This document shows positions 29,142 through 37,198 of a stretch of DNA of 45,750 bases, in pieces (positions within the stretch are counted from its first letter, which is position 1; each line of letters begins with the position of its first letter). Position numbers and translations under genes: made by a program. Under the pieces are notes generated by a model. It worked only from the letters and a program-made list of their open reading frames with translations. It made no database searches and was not told the origin of the DNA. This DNA comes from an uncultured Chlorobiaceae bacterium. Its GTDB lineage: Bacteria > Bacteroidota > Chlorobiia > Chlorobiales > Chlorobiaceae. The stretch is from contig CAIMPI010000012.1 of assembly GCA_903843305.1 (NCBI GenBank), forward strand, positions 1 through 45,750. The letters run 5' to 3'.

Positions 29142-29207
29142 TTCGTTTTCACCGTAAGAAGAGAACATTGTTAAAAGCCGCCAGTCCCCCAGGATTGGTG
29201 GCTTTTT
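29132..29207 (+). promoter_or_regulatory. leuA attenuator: terminator with alternative antiterminator pairing
   Basis: The terminator is a 15-bp stem (arms 29173-29187 and 29192-29206, two G-T pairs, loop CCCA) ending in TTTTT. Its left arm begins AAAAGCC, which can instead pair with GGCTTTT at 29132-29138, at the end of the leader peptide frame; the same GGCTTTTT occurs in the right arm. The two structures exclude each other, as expected for attenuation. A ribosome stalled at leucine codons would free 29132-29138 and allow leuA transcription. Confidence 0.75.
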
Positions 29208-29246
29208 CGTTAATGGGATAAAAAGAGAACAAGGAGTAATGAAACT

Positions 29247-30923
29247 ATGAGGAATTATAAAAAGTATGCGCCATATCCTCCGGTTGCGATTTCCGGGAGG
29301 AGTTGGCCCGACAAGAGTATTACGAAAGCGCCGATATGGTGCAGTGTGGATCTTCGTGATGGCAATCAGGCGCTTCCGGTGCCGATGAGCGTGGATGAAA
29401 AGGTTGCCATGTTTCAGCTTCTCGTCTCCATTGGCTTCAAGGAGATCGAGGTTGGTTTTCCTTCCGCTTCCGCAACGGAGTATGCTTTTGCTCGACGGCT
29501 GATTGAGGGGAACCTTATTCCTGACGACGTCACTATCCAGGTGCTGACGCAGTCAAGGGAACATCTGATCCGTAAAACTTATGAGGCAATATCTGGTGCC
29601 AAACATGCCATTGTTCATCTTTATAACTCAACGTCAAGTTTGCAGCGGAATGTGGTGTTCCGTAAAAACAGGGAGGAGATCAAGGCCATTGCGATTGAGG
29701 GGACAGCGCTTGTTCGCCGCCTGAAGGATGAATCGGGTAATGCTGGCATTCGTTATGAGTACAGTCCCGAAAGCTTTACTGGTACGGAGCTCGATTATGC
29801 GCTTGATGTCTGCCATGCCGTTATGGATACTTGGGGAGCTTCGGCGGATGATAAAATTATTCTCAATCTGCCCTCAACGGTTGAGATGTCGCTGCCGAAT
29901 ATTTATGCTGATCGCATTGAGTGGTTCTGCCGTAACATTAAAGATAGAGTGGCCGTTTTAATCAGCGTTCATGCCCATAATGATCGAGGTACTGCTGTTG
30001 CGACCGCTGAATTGGCGTTGCTGGCTGGTGCCGACCGCGTTGAGGGTGCGCTGTTTGGCAATGGCGAGCGGTGTGGCAATATGGATATTGTGACCATCGC
30101 GCTGAATTTGTTTACTCAGGGAGTTGATCCTGAACTCGATTTTTCTGATTTACCCCGTATACGTGAGGTCTATCGGCGTTGCACCCGCATGGATATTCAT
30201 CCTCGACATCCTTATTCGGGCGATTTGGTCTATACCGCATTTTCTGGTTCGCATCAGGACGCTATCAGCAAAGGGTTGAAAGCGCAACCATCATCACCAG
30301 GCGGGTTGTGGGCGGTGCCTTATCTTCCCATCGATCCACAGGATGTGGGCTGCAATTATGAGGCGATTGTTCGCATCAACAGCCAGTCAGGAAAGGGTGG
30401 AGTGGCTTATGTGCTTGAGAAGGATTACGGCATCCAGATTCCGAAGTGGATGCAGCCAGATTTTGCCGAAGCGGTTCAGGGCGTTGCGGATACGACTGGT
30501 GCAGAGTTGACGCCAGAGCAGATTCACGAACTGTTCCATGCTGAGTATGTGAAACTTAAGGAGCCGTTTACCATCAAAAAGTGCCAGATCCGATGGGATG
30601 ACAAGGATCTTGAGCGTAATGATGAAGAGGCAACCACAATCAGTTGTATTGTGCAGTCGAAAGAGAAGGAACTCAGCTTTGAGGCACAGGGGAACGGCCC
30701 TCTTGATGCGTTTGTCAAGGGATTTGTCCGTGTGAGTGGACTGGATTTCAGTATTGACGAGTTTGCTGAGCATGCTATTGGTCGCAGTGCGGGAGCCCTT
30801 GCGGTAGCTTATATCAAAATTGGCTGTGCTGACGGAAGGATCTCTTTTGGTGCAGGTATCGATTCGAATATCAGCCTTGCATCCATCAAGGCAACAGTCA
30901 GTGCGCTGAACAGGCTTCCGTAA
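29247..30923 (+). CDS. leuA: 2-isopropylmalate synthase (LeuA2 type)
   Basis: Condenses 2-ketoisovalerate with acetyl-CoA in the first step of leucine synthesis. The 558-residue protein starts with RNYKKYAPYPPVAISGRSWP, typical of the longer LeuA form found in actinobacteria and several other phyla. It has the catalytic barrel with CSVDLRDGNQAL (metal-binding Asp), GFKEIEVGFPSAS, the HAHNDRGTAVA histidine pair and the GNGERCGNMD segment, and a C-terminal leucine-sensing domain (about 430-558). Ribosome site AAGGAG lies ahead of the ATG. Control by both attenuation and feedback is likely. No other leu gene is adjacent. Confidence 0.96.
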   Translation: MRNYKKYAPYPPVAISGRSWPDKSITKAPIWCSVDLRDGNQALPVPMSVDEKVAMFQLLVSIGFKEIEVGFPSASATEYAFARRLIEGNLIPDDVTIQVLTQSREHLIRKTYEAISGAKHAIVHLYNSTSSLQRNVVFRKNREEIKAIAIEGTALVRRLKDESGNAGIRYEYSPESFTGTELDYALDVCHAVMDTWGASADDKIILNLPSTVEMSLPNIYADRIEWFCRNIKDRVAVLISVHAHNDRGTAVATAELALLAGADRVEGALFGNGERCGNMDIVTIALNLFTQGVDPELDFSDLPRIREVYRRCTRMDIHPRHPYSGDLVYTAFSGSHQDAISKGLKAQPSSPGGLWAVPYLPIDPQDVGCNYEAIVRINSQSGKGGVAYVLEKDYGIQIPKWMQPDFAEAVQGVADTTGAELTPEQIHELFHAEYVKLKEPFTIKKCQIRWDDKDLERNDEEATTISCIVQSKEKELSFEAQGNGPLDAFVKGFVRVSGLDFSIDEFAEHAIGRSAGALAVAYIKIGCADGRISFGAGIDSNISLASIKATVSALNRLP

Positions 30924-30979
30924 CAGCAATTTTTCCGGCGGCATCCCGGGCTGGGTTACTACCTCGCCCTGGCGGCTGT

Positions 30980-31444
30980 TCACCACTTTTTTGAAGGCAC
31001 GATAATCACCGGGCAGCAAGCCTGCCTGATTACCCCTTCTGAAACGCTGCCAATGAGAAGGTGAAAAAGTGCTCCGTGTCCATGAGATCCCAGCATAATC
31101 ATGTCGGCACTGTTTTTCTCACTTTCACCAATAATTGCCGCGACCTCATCGTTTTGTGCAATGATGACGGCGGTATCAATGCCTTTTTCATGGAACCTTG
31201 CAGCAACGGCCAGCAGTTTGGCGGATTCAGGAGTCTCGGTGAGCGGCAGAGAATTTTCTTTGCCATGAATATTTTCATTGGGGAAAAGTGTTTCGGCTTC
31301 GGGTAGTACATCAATGATCGGTGAAGATGGGGGAATGACATGAAGCAGAAAAACTTTTGCTGAAAGGCTTTTTGCAAGTTTTTCTGCTTCAGCAATAACT
31401 CTCTCGGTGAGCTCCGAAAAATCGATGGCAACCAGAAGCTTCAT
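30980..31444 (-). CDS. Universal stress protein, UspA family
   Basis: A 154-residue cytoplasmic protein of the nucleotide-binding Usp fold. It begins KLLVAIDFSELTERVIAEAEKLA and ends with the ATP-binding pattern GSHGHGALFHLLIGSVSEGVIRQ followed by CPVIIVP, so it is the ATP-binding kind. An acidic, less conserved insert lies near residues 45-70. It is nine bases downstream of a Pmp3-type membrane peptide gene, probably cotranscribed as a stress pair. It converges with leuA. Confidence 0.93.
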   Translation of the reverse strand: MKLLVAIDFSELTERVIAEAEKLAKSLSAKVFLLHVIPPSSPIIDVLPEAETLFPNENIHGKENSLPLTETPESAKLLAVAARFHEKGIDTAVIIAQNDEVAAIIGESEKNSADMIMLGSHGHGALFHLLIGSVSEGVIRQACCPVIIVPSKKW

Positions 31445-31453
31445 GGTGGGCCT

Positions 31454-31624
31454 TCAGGCATTCACTTGACGTTTTTCCTGAAGCATCATGAAAACTGCCA
31501 AGGCCACACCTGGCACCCAGCCAAGCAGCGTAAGAAGCCCGGTCAGCATGATTGTTCCAGCCTCTTTATTCGTGACTGCGGCAGGGGGCAGAATAATGGC
31601 CAGAATCCATCTGCGAATATCCAT
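31454..31624 (-). CDS. YqaE/Pmp3 family membrane peptide
   Basis: A 56-residue protein with two hydrophobic helices. It reads MDIRRWILAIILPPAAV, then TGLLTLLGWVPGVALAVFMM, the conserved ILAxxLPP and LLTLLGWxPGxxxAxxM pattern of the UPF0057/Pmp3 family. Such peptides are induced by salt, cold or membrane stress in many organisms, and their mechanism is unclear. It lies nine bases upstream of the universal stress protein gene and shares its strand, which fits a stress operon. Confidence 0.88.
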   Translation of the reverse strand: MDIRRWILAIILPPAAVTNKEAGTIMLTGLLTLLGWVPGVALAVFMMLQEKRQVNA

Positions 31625-31841
31625 TGTCAATCTCCGTTTTTTTAGTGAAACAATTCAGAAGTTACGACTTATACCGACAACAAGCAATGCTAAAACACTA
31701 TCACGACGTTTTTGACACGCACACAATACTTTTGATTGTATTTCTTGTATTTTAATTCTAAAATTGTAAATTAGACTCCCTTCGGAAATAATCCTGAGTA
31801 AAAAGAGTGCTCTTGATTTGTTGAACATAAATTGAAATAAC

Positions 31842-32144
31842 TTGCTTAAGAAAGTTCATCCCGACGTGGTTTTGGATGATGTTGAGGTCATTGACGAACC
31901 GAATTTTAATAACTACAATACCTCTCCAGACCCGCCAAGTCCTTATGCCGACCTTGAAAAAAAGTACCGCAAAAACAGGTTTAACAAAAGCAGAGCCAAA
32001 AGCCCTTCCGACTATTTCAGTGTAAGTGGCGGTGTGCATGCGGCTGCAAAAAGTGCGGACGGAAACAAGCTGCAGAAAAGAAAGTCGAAAAAGAAAACTT
32101 TTTCCAAGGTATCCCGTGCTCCCTCTGGCAAACGCAATCCATAA
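31842..32144 (+). CDS. Small basic hypothetical protein (uncertain)
   Basis: An open frame of 100 codons that must start with TTG (31842), as there is no ATG in its first half. The N-terminal half is acidic and proline-rich (DDVEVIDEP, SPDPPSPYADLEKKYRKNRF), the C-terminal half strongly basic (KLQKRKSKKKTFSKVSRAPSGKR). No family is recognised and no ribosome site is visible. The clear acidic-to-basic layout looks protein-like, and it may be a lineage-specific gene. The surrounding gaps (217 bases before, 131 after) contain nothing else I can name. Confidence 0.4.
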   Translation: MLKKVHPDVVLDDVEVIDEPNFNNYNTSPDPPSPYADLEKKYRKNRFNKSRAKSPSDYFSVSGGVHAAAKSADGNKLQKRKSKKKTFSKVSRAPSGKRNP

Positions 32145-32275
32145 GCGTTCATGAGCGATTTAGGGGAGTTCGTGTCTTTTACTTATCGCACTTGAAATAC
32201 AGGCGTAGCGGGGAACAAAATAGTTTGTCCTCAAAAACCCGTTTGTGTTTGCGCAGTAACGGAACTGCAGCCTTA

Positions 32276-33616
32276 TCAGCGTGAACCGCCTGACTTTATC
32301 AACTCATGCACCAGAGCGTTAATTTTTGCAACCATCCCCTCAGGGAGACGAGTCTCTTTTTTTTCAGATGGGCTGTAAATTATTTTGTCTAAGGAGTCAA
32401 GCACTCCCGGAAGTTCCGTTTGGGTCTCATCGGTAATGTTGATCTCCTGAAGAGCCTGTTTCAGCTCTTCCCTTGTCAGGCATCCGGGGCTGTTTATGCC
32501 TGCTTTTTCAAGCGCAGTAAGCAGTTTCTGTTTCATTTTCCCTGCAGAATTATCGCTATCACTTCTTAGCCCTGCCGTATTGTCCAGTGCTGTGTTTGTA
32601 TCTTTCTGATGTTTATTTCTTAGTACAAAGGAAATGCCTGTGATCAGCAGCACTATAATGAGTATGGCGCCGGTGAGCAGCGGGAAGAAATTTATCTTTT
32701 TTCCCAAGGCTGTATCTGAAGGTTTTTCTTCGCTCATCATTGCTTCTTGTGCCCGTGTTACTGTTATGGTGAGAGGTTTTGAAAGAAGCGTGCTGAATTG
32801 CCTGGTTTCCGGATTGAAGGCAACAAGACGCTGTGCCGGGATCTGAAAATCACCCTCTGATTGAGGCCACGCAATAAGCGTTGAAGTTATGGAACCGGAA
32901 GTTAGCTCAGACTCTTTTTTTAGGGTTGTTGTTCTTTCTGGTGGGTTTTGCCGAAAGCTTTCGGGGAGGTGAAGATTTGGAAGTTCAAGGGTATACAGGC
33001 TTCCTGCTCCGGTAAGTTTGAGTGTCAGGGATAGCGGTTCTCCAATTCTGAGATTCAGTTTGTCGGCATGGACCTCAAGCGAGAAGTTGCCTACTGCTCC
33101 AGAGAATCCTTCCGGTACTGGTTCTGGAAGGGCTCGGGCGGAGATGACAAGAGCTGGTGCTGTTATTTGTATATGACTATCGGATAGCTCTTTTCCGCCG
33201 GTTGTCATGTTAGGGGGAGGAAGAACGCACTGCATCTTGTATCCTGAAACAGTGATCATTCCACTCTGGATAGGTACCAGTCTGAACTGCTTGACCACAG
33301 CACTTCTGAAGTGTTCTCCCTGAATCGTTGTCTGTATGCTTTTGATAAAGCGGTCAGGTACGTTCTCCTTTGCCCATAACCCTTGAAATGAAGGATTTTT
33401 TTCACTGGATATTTTCGGTGCAATGTCCCTGAAATAGAGTGTGTACGTCAGGAGTATTTCCTGACCAACAAACGGGTGGGTGTTGCTTGTCGAAGAGGTA
33501 AGGAATGGTTTATTGTCCTGGTTTTCTGATGCACCCGTAATGGCAGGTGTGTAAAAGAGGGCGATAAGGAGCAAGAAGAGGAGGTAGTATCTGTAACGAG
33601 CGGAGTCTGTGACCAT
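32276..33616 (-). CDS. BatD-like protein
   Basis: A 446-residue membrane-anchored periplasmic protein. It has a signal peptide (about residues 8-28), two or more immunoglobulin-like beta regions (about 35-300) with the BatD-type segments HPFVGQEILLTYTLYFR and NLRIGEPLSLTLKLTGAGSLYTLELP, one membrane helix near 311-333 (FFPLLTGAILIIVLLITGISF), and a cytoplasmic tail of about 110 residues. BatD belongs with MoxR and VWA proteins of the Bat (aerotolerance) group, whose function is unsettled. Here it is separated from the MoxR-DUF58 genes by 9 kb and follows proC by five bases on the same strand. Confidence 0.8.
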   Translation of the reverse strand: MVTDSARYRYYLLFLLLIALFYTPAITGASENQDNKPFLTSSTSNTHPFVGQEILLTYTLYFRDIAPKISSEKNPSFQGLWAKENVPDRFIKSIQTTIQGEHFRSAVVKQFRLVPIQSGMITVSGYKMQCVLPPPNMTTGGKELSDSHIQITAPALVISARALPEPVPEGFSGAVGNFSLEVHADKLNLRIGEPLSLTLKLTGAGSLYTLELPNLHLPESFRQNPPERTTTLKKESELTSGSITSTLIAWPQSEGDFQIPAQRLVAFNPETRQFSTLLSKPLTITVTRAQEAMMSEEKPSDTALGKKINFFPLLTGAILIIVLLITGISFVLRNKHQKDTNTALDNTAGLRSDSDNSAGKMKQKLLTALEKAGINSPGCLTREELKQALQEINITDETQTELPGVLDSLDKIIYSPSEKKETRLPEGMVAKINALVHELIKSGGSR

Positions 33617-33621
33617 TTCGG

Positions 33622-34422
33622 TTATTTCATGAGTTCTCTGGAACGCGCCGCAGCGGCGGCAACTGTTTCGGTGAGAATCAGCCGTATATTTTTTTCTTCC
33701 ATGACCTTCAATCCAGCCTCAGTTGTCCCTCCTGGTGTTGTTACATCCCGTTTAAGTTCATCAGGATTTTTTGAGCCGGAAAGTACCATTTTTGCCGCGC
33801 CGATCATGGTTTGCGTGGCAAGGAGCAGTGCTTCATCGTAGGAAAGACCACATGCTCTTCCTCCTTCGGCAAGTGAATCAAGCATATAAAACATATAAGC
33901 AGGTCCGCTGCCGGAAAGTGCGGTTGCTGCATCCATCTGCGATTCGTCAAGAACGATAACCCTGCCAATAGAACTGAAAAGGTCGCTGGCAAGAGCAATA
34001 TCATCTTTCGAAGCCATTTTACCGCAGCAGAGAGCGGTCATTCCCTCACCAACGAAAGCTGGGGTATTGGGCATAGCTCTGATGACTTTCAGTTCATCCA
34101 TTGCATTTTTTCTGATAAACTCCGAGGAAATACCCGCAGCAACGCTGATCAGCAGGTGACTGGCACTGAGCGATGGTTTCAGTTCCGTGACGACTTCTGC
34201 GATCTGGTATGGCTTGACTGCAAGGATAATGATCTGTGCTTTTCGTGCAACCTCTTCACAAGAGAGACACGGAAGAACTGGGTAATCGGCAGAAATTGAC
34301 TCCAGTGTAGCAGGATCTCTGTCGAATCCTGAAATAATCGTGTTTTTCCTGTTGCTGAGACCTCCGATAAGAGCGCGGGCAATTCTTCCTGTTCCGACAA
34401 AGCCAATGTTAAGATGAGTCAT
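33622..34422 (-). CDS. proC: Pyrroline-5-carboxylate reductase
   Basis: Last step of proline synthesis, reducing pyrroline-5-carboxylate with NAD(P)H. The 266 residues have the N-terminal Rossmann motif NIGFVGTGRIARALIGGL and the C-terminal signature region ALSGSGPAYMFYMLDSLAEGG and RDVTTPGGTTEAGLKVME. Length is typical. The BatD-like gene starts five bases downstream, suggesting one transcript. Confidence 0.96.
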   Translation of the reverse strand: MTHLNIGFVGTGRIARALIGGLSNRKNTIISGFDRDPATLESISADYPVLPCLSCEEVARKAQIIILAVKPYQIAEVVTELKPSLSASHLLISVAAGISSEFIRKNAMDELKVIRAMPNTPAFVGEGMTALCCGKMASKDDIALASDLFSSIGRVIVLDESQMDAATALSGSGPAYMFYMLDSLAEGGRACGLSYDEALLLATQTMIGAAKMVLSGSKNPDELKRDVTTPGGTTEAGLKVMEEKNIRLILTETVAAAAARSRELMK

Positions 34423-34510
34423 TCTTGCAAAGATGTTTGGTGTGAGAAGGCTATCAGTTACAGCCCTTTATCCCCAGTAATCCGAATTCGTTCAGCCGTG
34501 AAGCCGAATA

Positions 34511-34541
34511 CCTGGAGCTGTTGTGTTATTACAGCTCCAGG
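34511..34541. repeat. Perfect 11-bp inverted repeat after the cytochrome gene
   Basis: CCTGGAGCTGT (34511-34521) and ACAGCTCCAGG (34531-34541) are exact complements around a nine-base loop. It starts ten bases past the cytochrome gene's stop on the minus strand and is also upstream of proC's promoter-distal side. No T-run follows on either strand, so it is either a weak terminator, an RNA-stabilising hairpin or a protein site. Confidence 0.7.
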
Positions 34542-34551
34542 GCTTCGAGGT

Positions 34552-34989
34552 TTACTTCGATTTGTCAGTCATGAATGCAACTGCGCTTGCTACCTGTTCG
34601 TTGGTCAAGCTTGCATTGCCGCCTTTTGCTGGCATCATGCCTGCTTTACCCTGGAATCCCTCAAGTGACTTTTTCGTCATGACGTCCAGGCCCTGTGCTA
34701 TGCGAGCGCTCCATGCAGCTTTATCGCCCGGTTTCGGGGCGCCCATCATGCCTGCTTCGTGACATCCTGCACAGTTGCCATCATAGACAGTTTTACCGGC
34801 GGCAAGTTTAGGGTCAGCCGGAGCTGCAGCCGTCGCAGCAACAGGAGCCGTTACTGGAGCAGGTGCCGGAGTTGCAACTTCTTTCTTCTCATCAGGAAAT
34901 TTGAGTGAGGCGGGTGGCTTTTCAAGGCCGCATGCGCCAAGAAAAAAAAGACCAACGGTCAAAAAAGGCAGAAAAGGCTTCATGGTCAT
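34552..34989 (-). CDS. Lipoprotein-anchored cytochrome c-555-like protein
   Basis: A 145-residue monohaem c-type cytochrome. The N-terminus is a lipoprotein signal (hydrophobic residues 6-19, lipobox LGAC with C20), then a Pro/Ala-rich linker (about 36-60) and a c-type domain with haem site CAGCH at 73-77 and the Met region GMMPAKGG. The domain closely resembles the soluble cytochrome c-555 of Chlorobium (TGMMGAPK..DKAAW, KGMMPAKGGNP pattern), which carries electrons to the reaction centre. The lipid anchor is not part of the soluble form, so this is probably a membrane-tethered variant. ATG at 34989 or 34983 may be used. It stands alone between proC and a radical SAM gene. Confidence 0.88.
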   Translation of the reverse strand: MTMKPFLPFLTVGLFFLGACGLEKPPASLKFPDEKKEVATPAPAPVTAPVAATAAAPADPKLAAGKTVYDGNCAGCHEAGMMGAPKPGDKAAWSARIAQGLDVMTKKSLEGFQGKAGMMPAKGGNASLTNEQVASAVAFMTDKSK

Positions 34990-35056
34990 TTTTGTATACA
35001 GGTTTAGTTGGTTGTGCCGGGTGTTGTTTCAAAAATCTTGACTAACAGTTTAAAAA

Positions 35057-36502
35057 TTATTCGGCGTATGGCAAAATGGTTTTTTCTTGGTGACTCTTTT
35101 CTCGTTGATGCTGAAGGTCATGACGGGAGAGTCCATAAAGATGGGCATAGAAGAGATTAAAGAGCAGTACAGCACTTTTCGCTCTTGGTGCCGACATACC
35201 TCTTTTGACGGCGTTTTTTATGCTAAACACTTGTCGCGTAAGGGTGGAGTAGCTTTCTATAAAAGCGTCAAGCGGAATATTTTTCGGTTTGTAAAGCATC
35301 TCTTGGCCGAAAGAGTAACGGTACGCAGTGATGTCGAGAGGATCAAAGAGCAACCGTCCCTCCTCCCTGAGGCGCTCAAAAACCTGTGTGCCTGGGGTTG
35401 GTCGCAGAATATTGATGCCGGGAACGTCGAGCTGTGTCTCGTTGATGAAATCAAGGATGGCTGCTGGAGTATTGAGCGTATCGCCGTCGAGGCCGTAAAT
35501 GAAGCTTCCGTAGAGGCTTATTTCTGCTTTTCTGATGGCGGTAATGGCCCTGACAAGCTCTTCGGTCCTGTTCTGGTTTTTTTTGTGGGCGGTTCTGCTT
35601 TTTGTTTCAATACTCTCAATGCCAACAAGGAGCGCCTGGCAGCCTGAATTGGCGAAGGTTTCAAGCAACTCATGCTGCAGGCCAAGGGTTGTGGTTGCCT
35701 GTCCAAACCAGCGAATATTCAGAGGAATGAGTTGCCGGAAAAGTTCGAGGGCATAAGCAGGGTCAGCGTTTATGGAGTCGTCGACAAAAAAGAATATTCT
35801 GCTATCCTCTTGCTGAAAACGGGTAACTTCATTGACAATGTCGGCGACTGCTCTTCTGCGCAGTACATGGCCATTGAGGAGATGTACATTGCAGAAGTCA
35901 CAGTTGTACTGGCATCCTCTTCCGGTTTGGATAAGGTTGGTAGTGAAGTATCGTTTTTTGATGAGGGCGGTTTTGCTGACCGGTCTTGAATGCTCGAGAT
36001 CGGGAAAGCTGTCGGAGCTGTAGAGCGGTTTAAGGGGGCCTGCTGCAAGATCGGTAAGCACCTGCTTCCAGAGGTCGTCTGCCTCTCCGGGTACGAGAAC
36101 ATCCGCATGGGGACGGCAGGAATCGGGGAACAGGGTAACATGGGCGCCTCCGAGTGCGACCTGAGTTCCTGCACAACGAAGTTGGTCAGCCAGAGCGAAA
36201 GCCTTTTTTGCCATTCCAGTTTGCACGCTGATTCCCACGAGATCCCATTTTTCGTGAAAAGGAAACTCCTCAAACCGCATATCGCAGATCGACTGCTCAA
36301 CTCCAGGGACATCTAAAGAGCTGAGGATCATGAGCGAGAGCGGTGGAATTGCAAACTGGCTCTGCTTTATTATGGTTCTGAGTGACTGGTTGAACCATCT
36401 GGATAAGGCGCTACTCCCTTTATCGCTGTAGAGTGACCGGGCTCCGTCAACACCACTCTCTGACGGGAGAAAAACCAGCAAGACTTTTTTTGTTGGACTC
36501 AT
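35057..36502 (-). CDS. Radical SAM protein with B12-binding-like domain
   Basis: A 481-residue enzyme. Residues about 1-150 form a Rossmann-like cobalamin-binding-type domain (DLVGISVQTGMAKKAFALADQL, VALGGAHVTLFPD, VLVPGEAD), without a clear DxHxxG ligand motif. The radical SAM core follows, with the cluster cysteines C197, C201 and C204 in GRGCQYNCDFCNVH, and GIESIE further on. A C-terminal region of about 130 residues completes the chain. Members of this class include the BchQ, BchR and BchE enzymes of green sulfur bacteria as well as many of unknown function, so a pigment role is possible but not shown. It follows the TPR gene by six bases at the end of the yajC-carA run. Confidence 0.85.
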   Translation of the reverse strand: MSPTKKVLLVFLPSESGVDGARSLYSDKGSSALSRWFNQSLRTIIKQSQFAIPPLSLMILSSLDVPGVEQSICDMRFEEFPFHEKWDLVGISVQTGMAKKAFALADQLRCAGTQVALGGAHVTLFPDSCRPHADVLVPGEADDLWKQVLTDLAAGPLKPLYSSDSFPDLEHSRPVSKTALIKKRYFTTNLIQTGRGCQYNCDFCNVHLLNGHVLRRRAVADIVNEVTRFQQEDSRIFFFVDDSINADPAYALELFRQLIPLNIRWFGQATTTLGLQHELLETFANSGCQALLVGIESIETKSRTAHKKNQNRTEELVRAITAIRKAEISLYGSFIYGLDGDTLNTPAAILDFINETQLDVPGINILRPTPGTQVFERLREEGRLLFDPLDITAYRYSFGQEMLYKPKNIPLDAFIESYSTLTRQVFSIKNAVKRGMSAPRAKSAVLLFNLFYAHLYGLSRHDLQHQREKSHQEKTILPYAE

Positions 36503-36508
36503 TTCGTC

Positions 36509-37177
36509 TTACCAGTCCAGGTTGTTTTTGGTGTTTTGTGATGTTGATCTCCCTGTACGTGGAAGTTGCCGCATCAGTGATGATTCATCCTGTTGAGCAT
36601 GCTCAAGCAGGCGATCTGCCATGTCATTTCCGATGCCGGATGTTGGTTGAGAAGAGCTCTTGTTTTTGGTACTTGATGAAGATGACAGCTTTGGCGCTTC
36701 AAGCTCATACAGATACCGGAGGACAATTTCATAATTAATTTTTGCGTCGCCATCACCGGGATTAGTTAGCAGCACCTTTTTGAAGCGATTGAGAGATTGT
36801 CGGAAAAGAGCCGTTTTCTGCACTTTTTCGCTGCTTCCGATAGCTCGAATGGCAAAGATATTGCCTTCATTAAATATCGCTTTCAGTCGGATCTCCTGGT
36901 GTTCATTGTCGGGTTTTGTGTTGCTGGCAAAGAGTGCCCCAGCCTCAGGATATTTCCCTTGCATGTAGAGAGCACAAGCAAGGTTGAAACTGGCCGCAGC
37001 TTTCTCTTTTTGATCGGAAACAAGGGTGTCAAGCTGCCGAAACGCAACTTCCGCTTCACTGTATGCACGATGTTCATACAATGCGTTGGCTTTCAGTTGC
37101 AATCGATACTCTCTGAACATCTCCTGCATTGAAGATGCAAGCGCAACTGCAAGCAGGAGAGTGTACAGGAACATCAT
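36509..37177 (-). CDS. Membrane-anchored TPR protein (BatC/BatE-like)
   Basis: A 222-residue protein with an N-terminal hydrophobic segment (about 2-18) and tetratricopeptide-type repeats (about 30-170), visible as ALYEHRAYSEAEVAFRQLD, AASFNLACALYMQGKYPEAGALF and the GDGDAKINYEIVLRYLYELE segment. The tail is Ser/Thr/Asn-rich and low in complexity (SSSSSTKNKSSS). Similar TPR proteins (BatC or BatE) accompany MoxR-VWA genes in the Bat group, but here it sits in the carA-aminotransferase run, six bases before the radical SAM gene. The Bat link is inference only. Confidence 0.7.
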   Translation of the reverse strand: MMFLYTLLLAVALASSMQEMFREYRLQLKANALYEHRAYSEAEVAFRQLDTLVSDQKEKAAASFNLACALYMQGKYPEAGALFASNTKPDNEHQEIRLKAIFNEGNIFAIRAIGSSEKVQKTALFRQSLNRFKKVLLTNPGDGDAKINYEIVLRYLYELEAPKLSSSSSTKNKSSSQPTSGIGNDMADRLLEHAQQDESSLMRQLPRTGRSTSQNTKNNLDW

Positions 37178-37198
37178 GGCTATAGCATCTCTGTGGTT

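Noticed and set aside
28847-29246. T-box riboswitch before leuA
   Set aside because: No T-box sequence or specifier loop layout was seen, whereas a Leu-codon leader peptide with competing hairpins is present.
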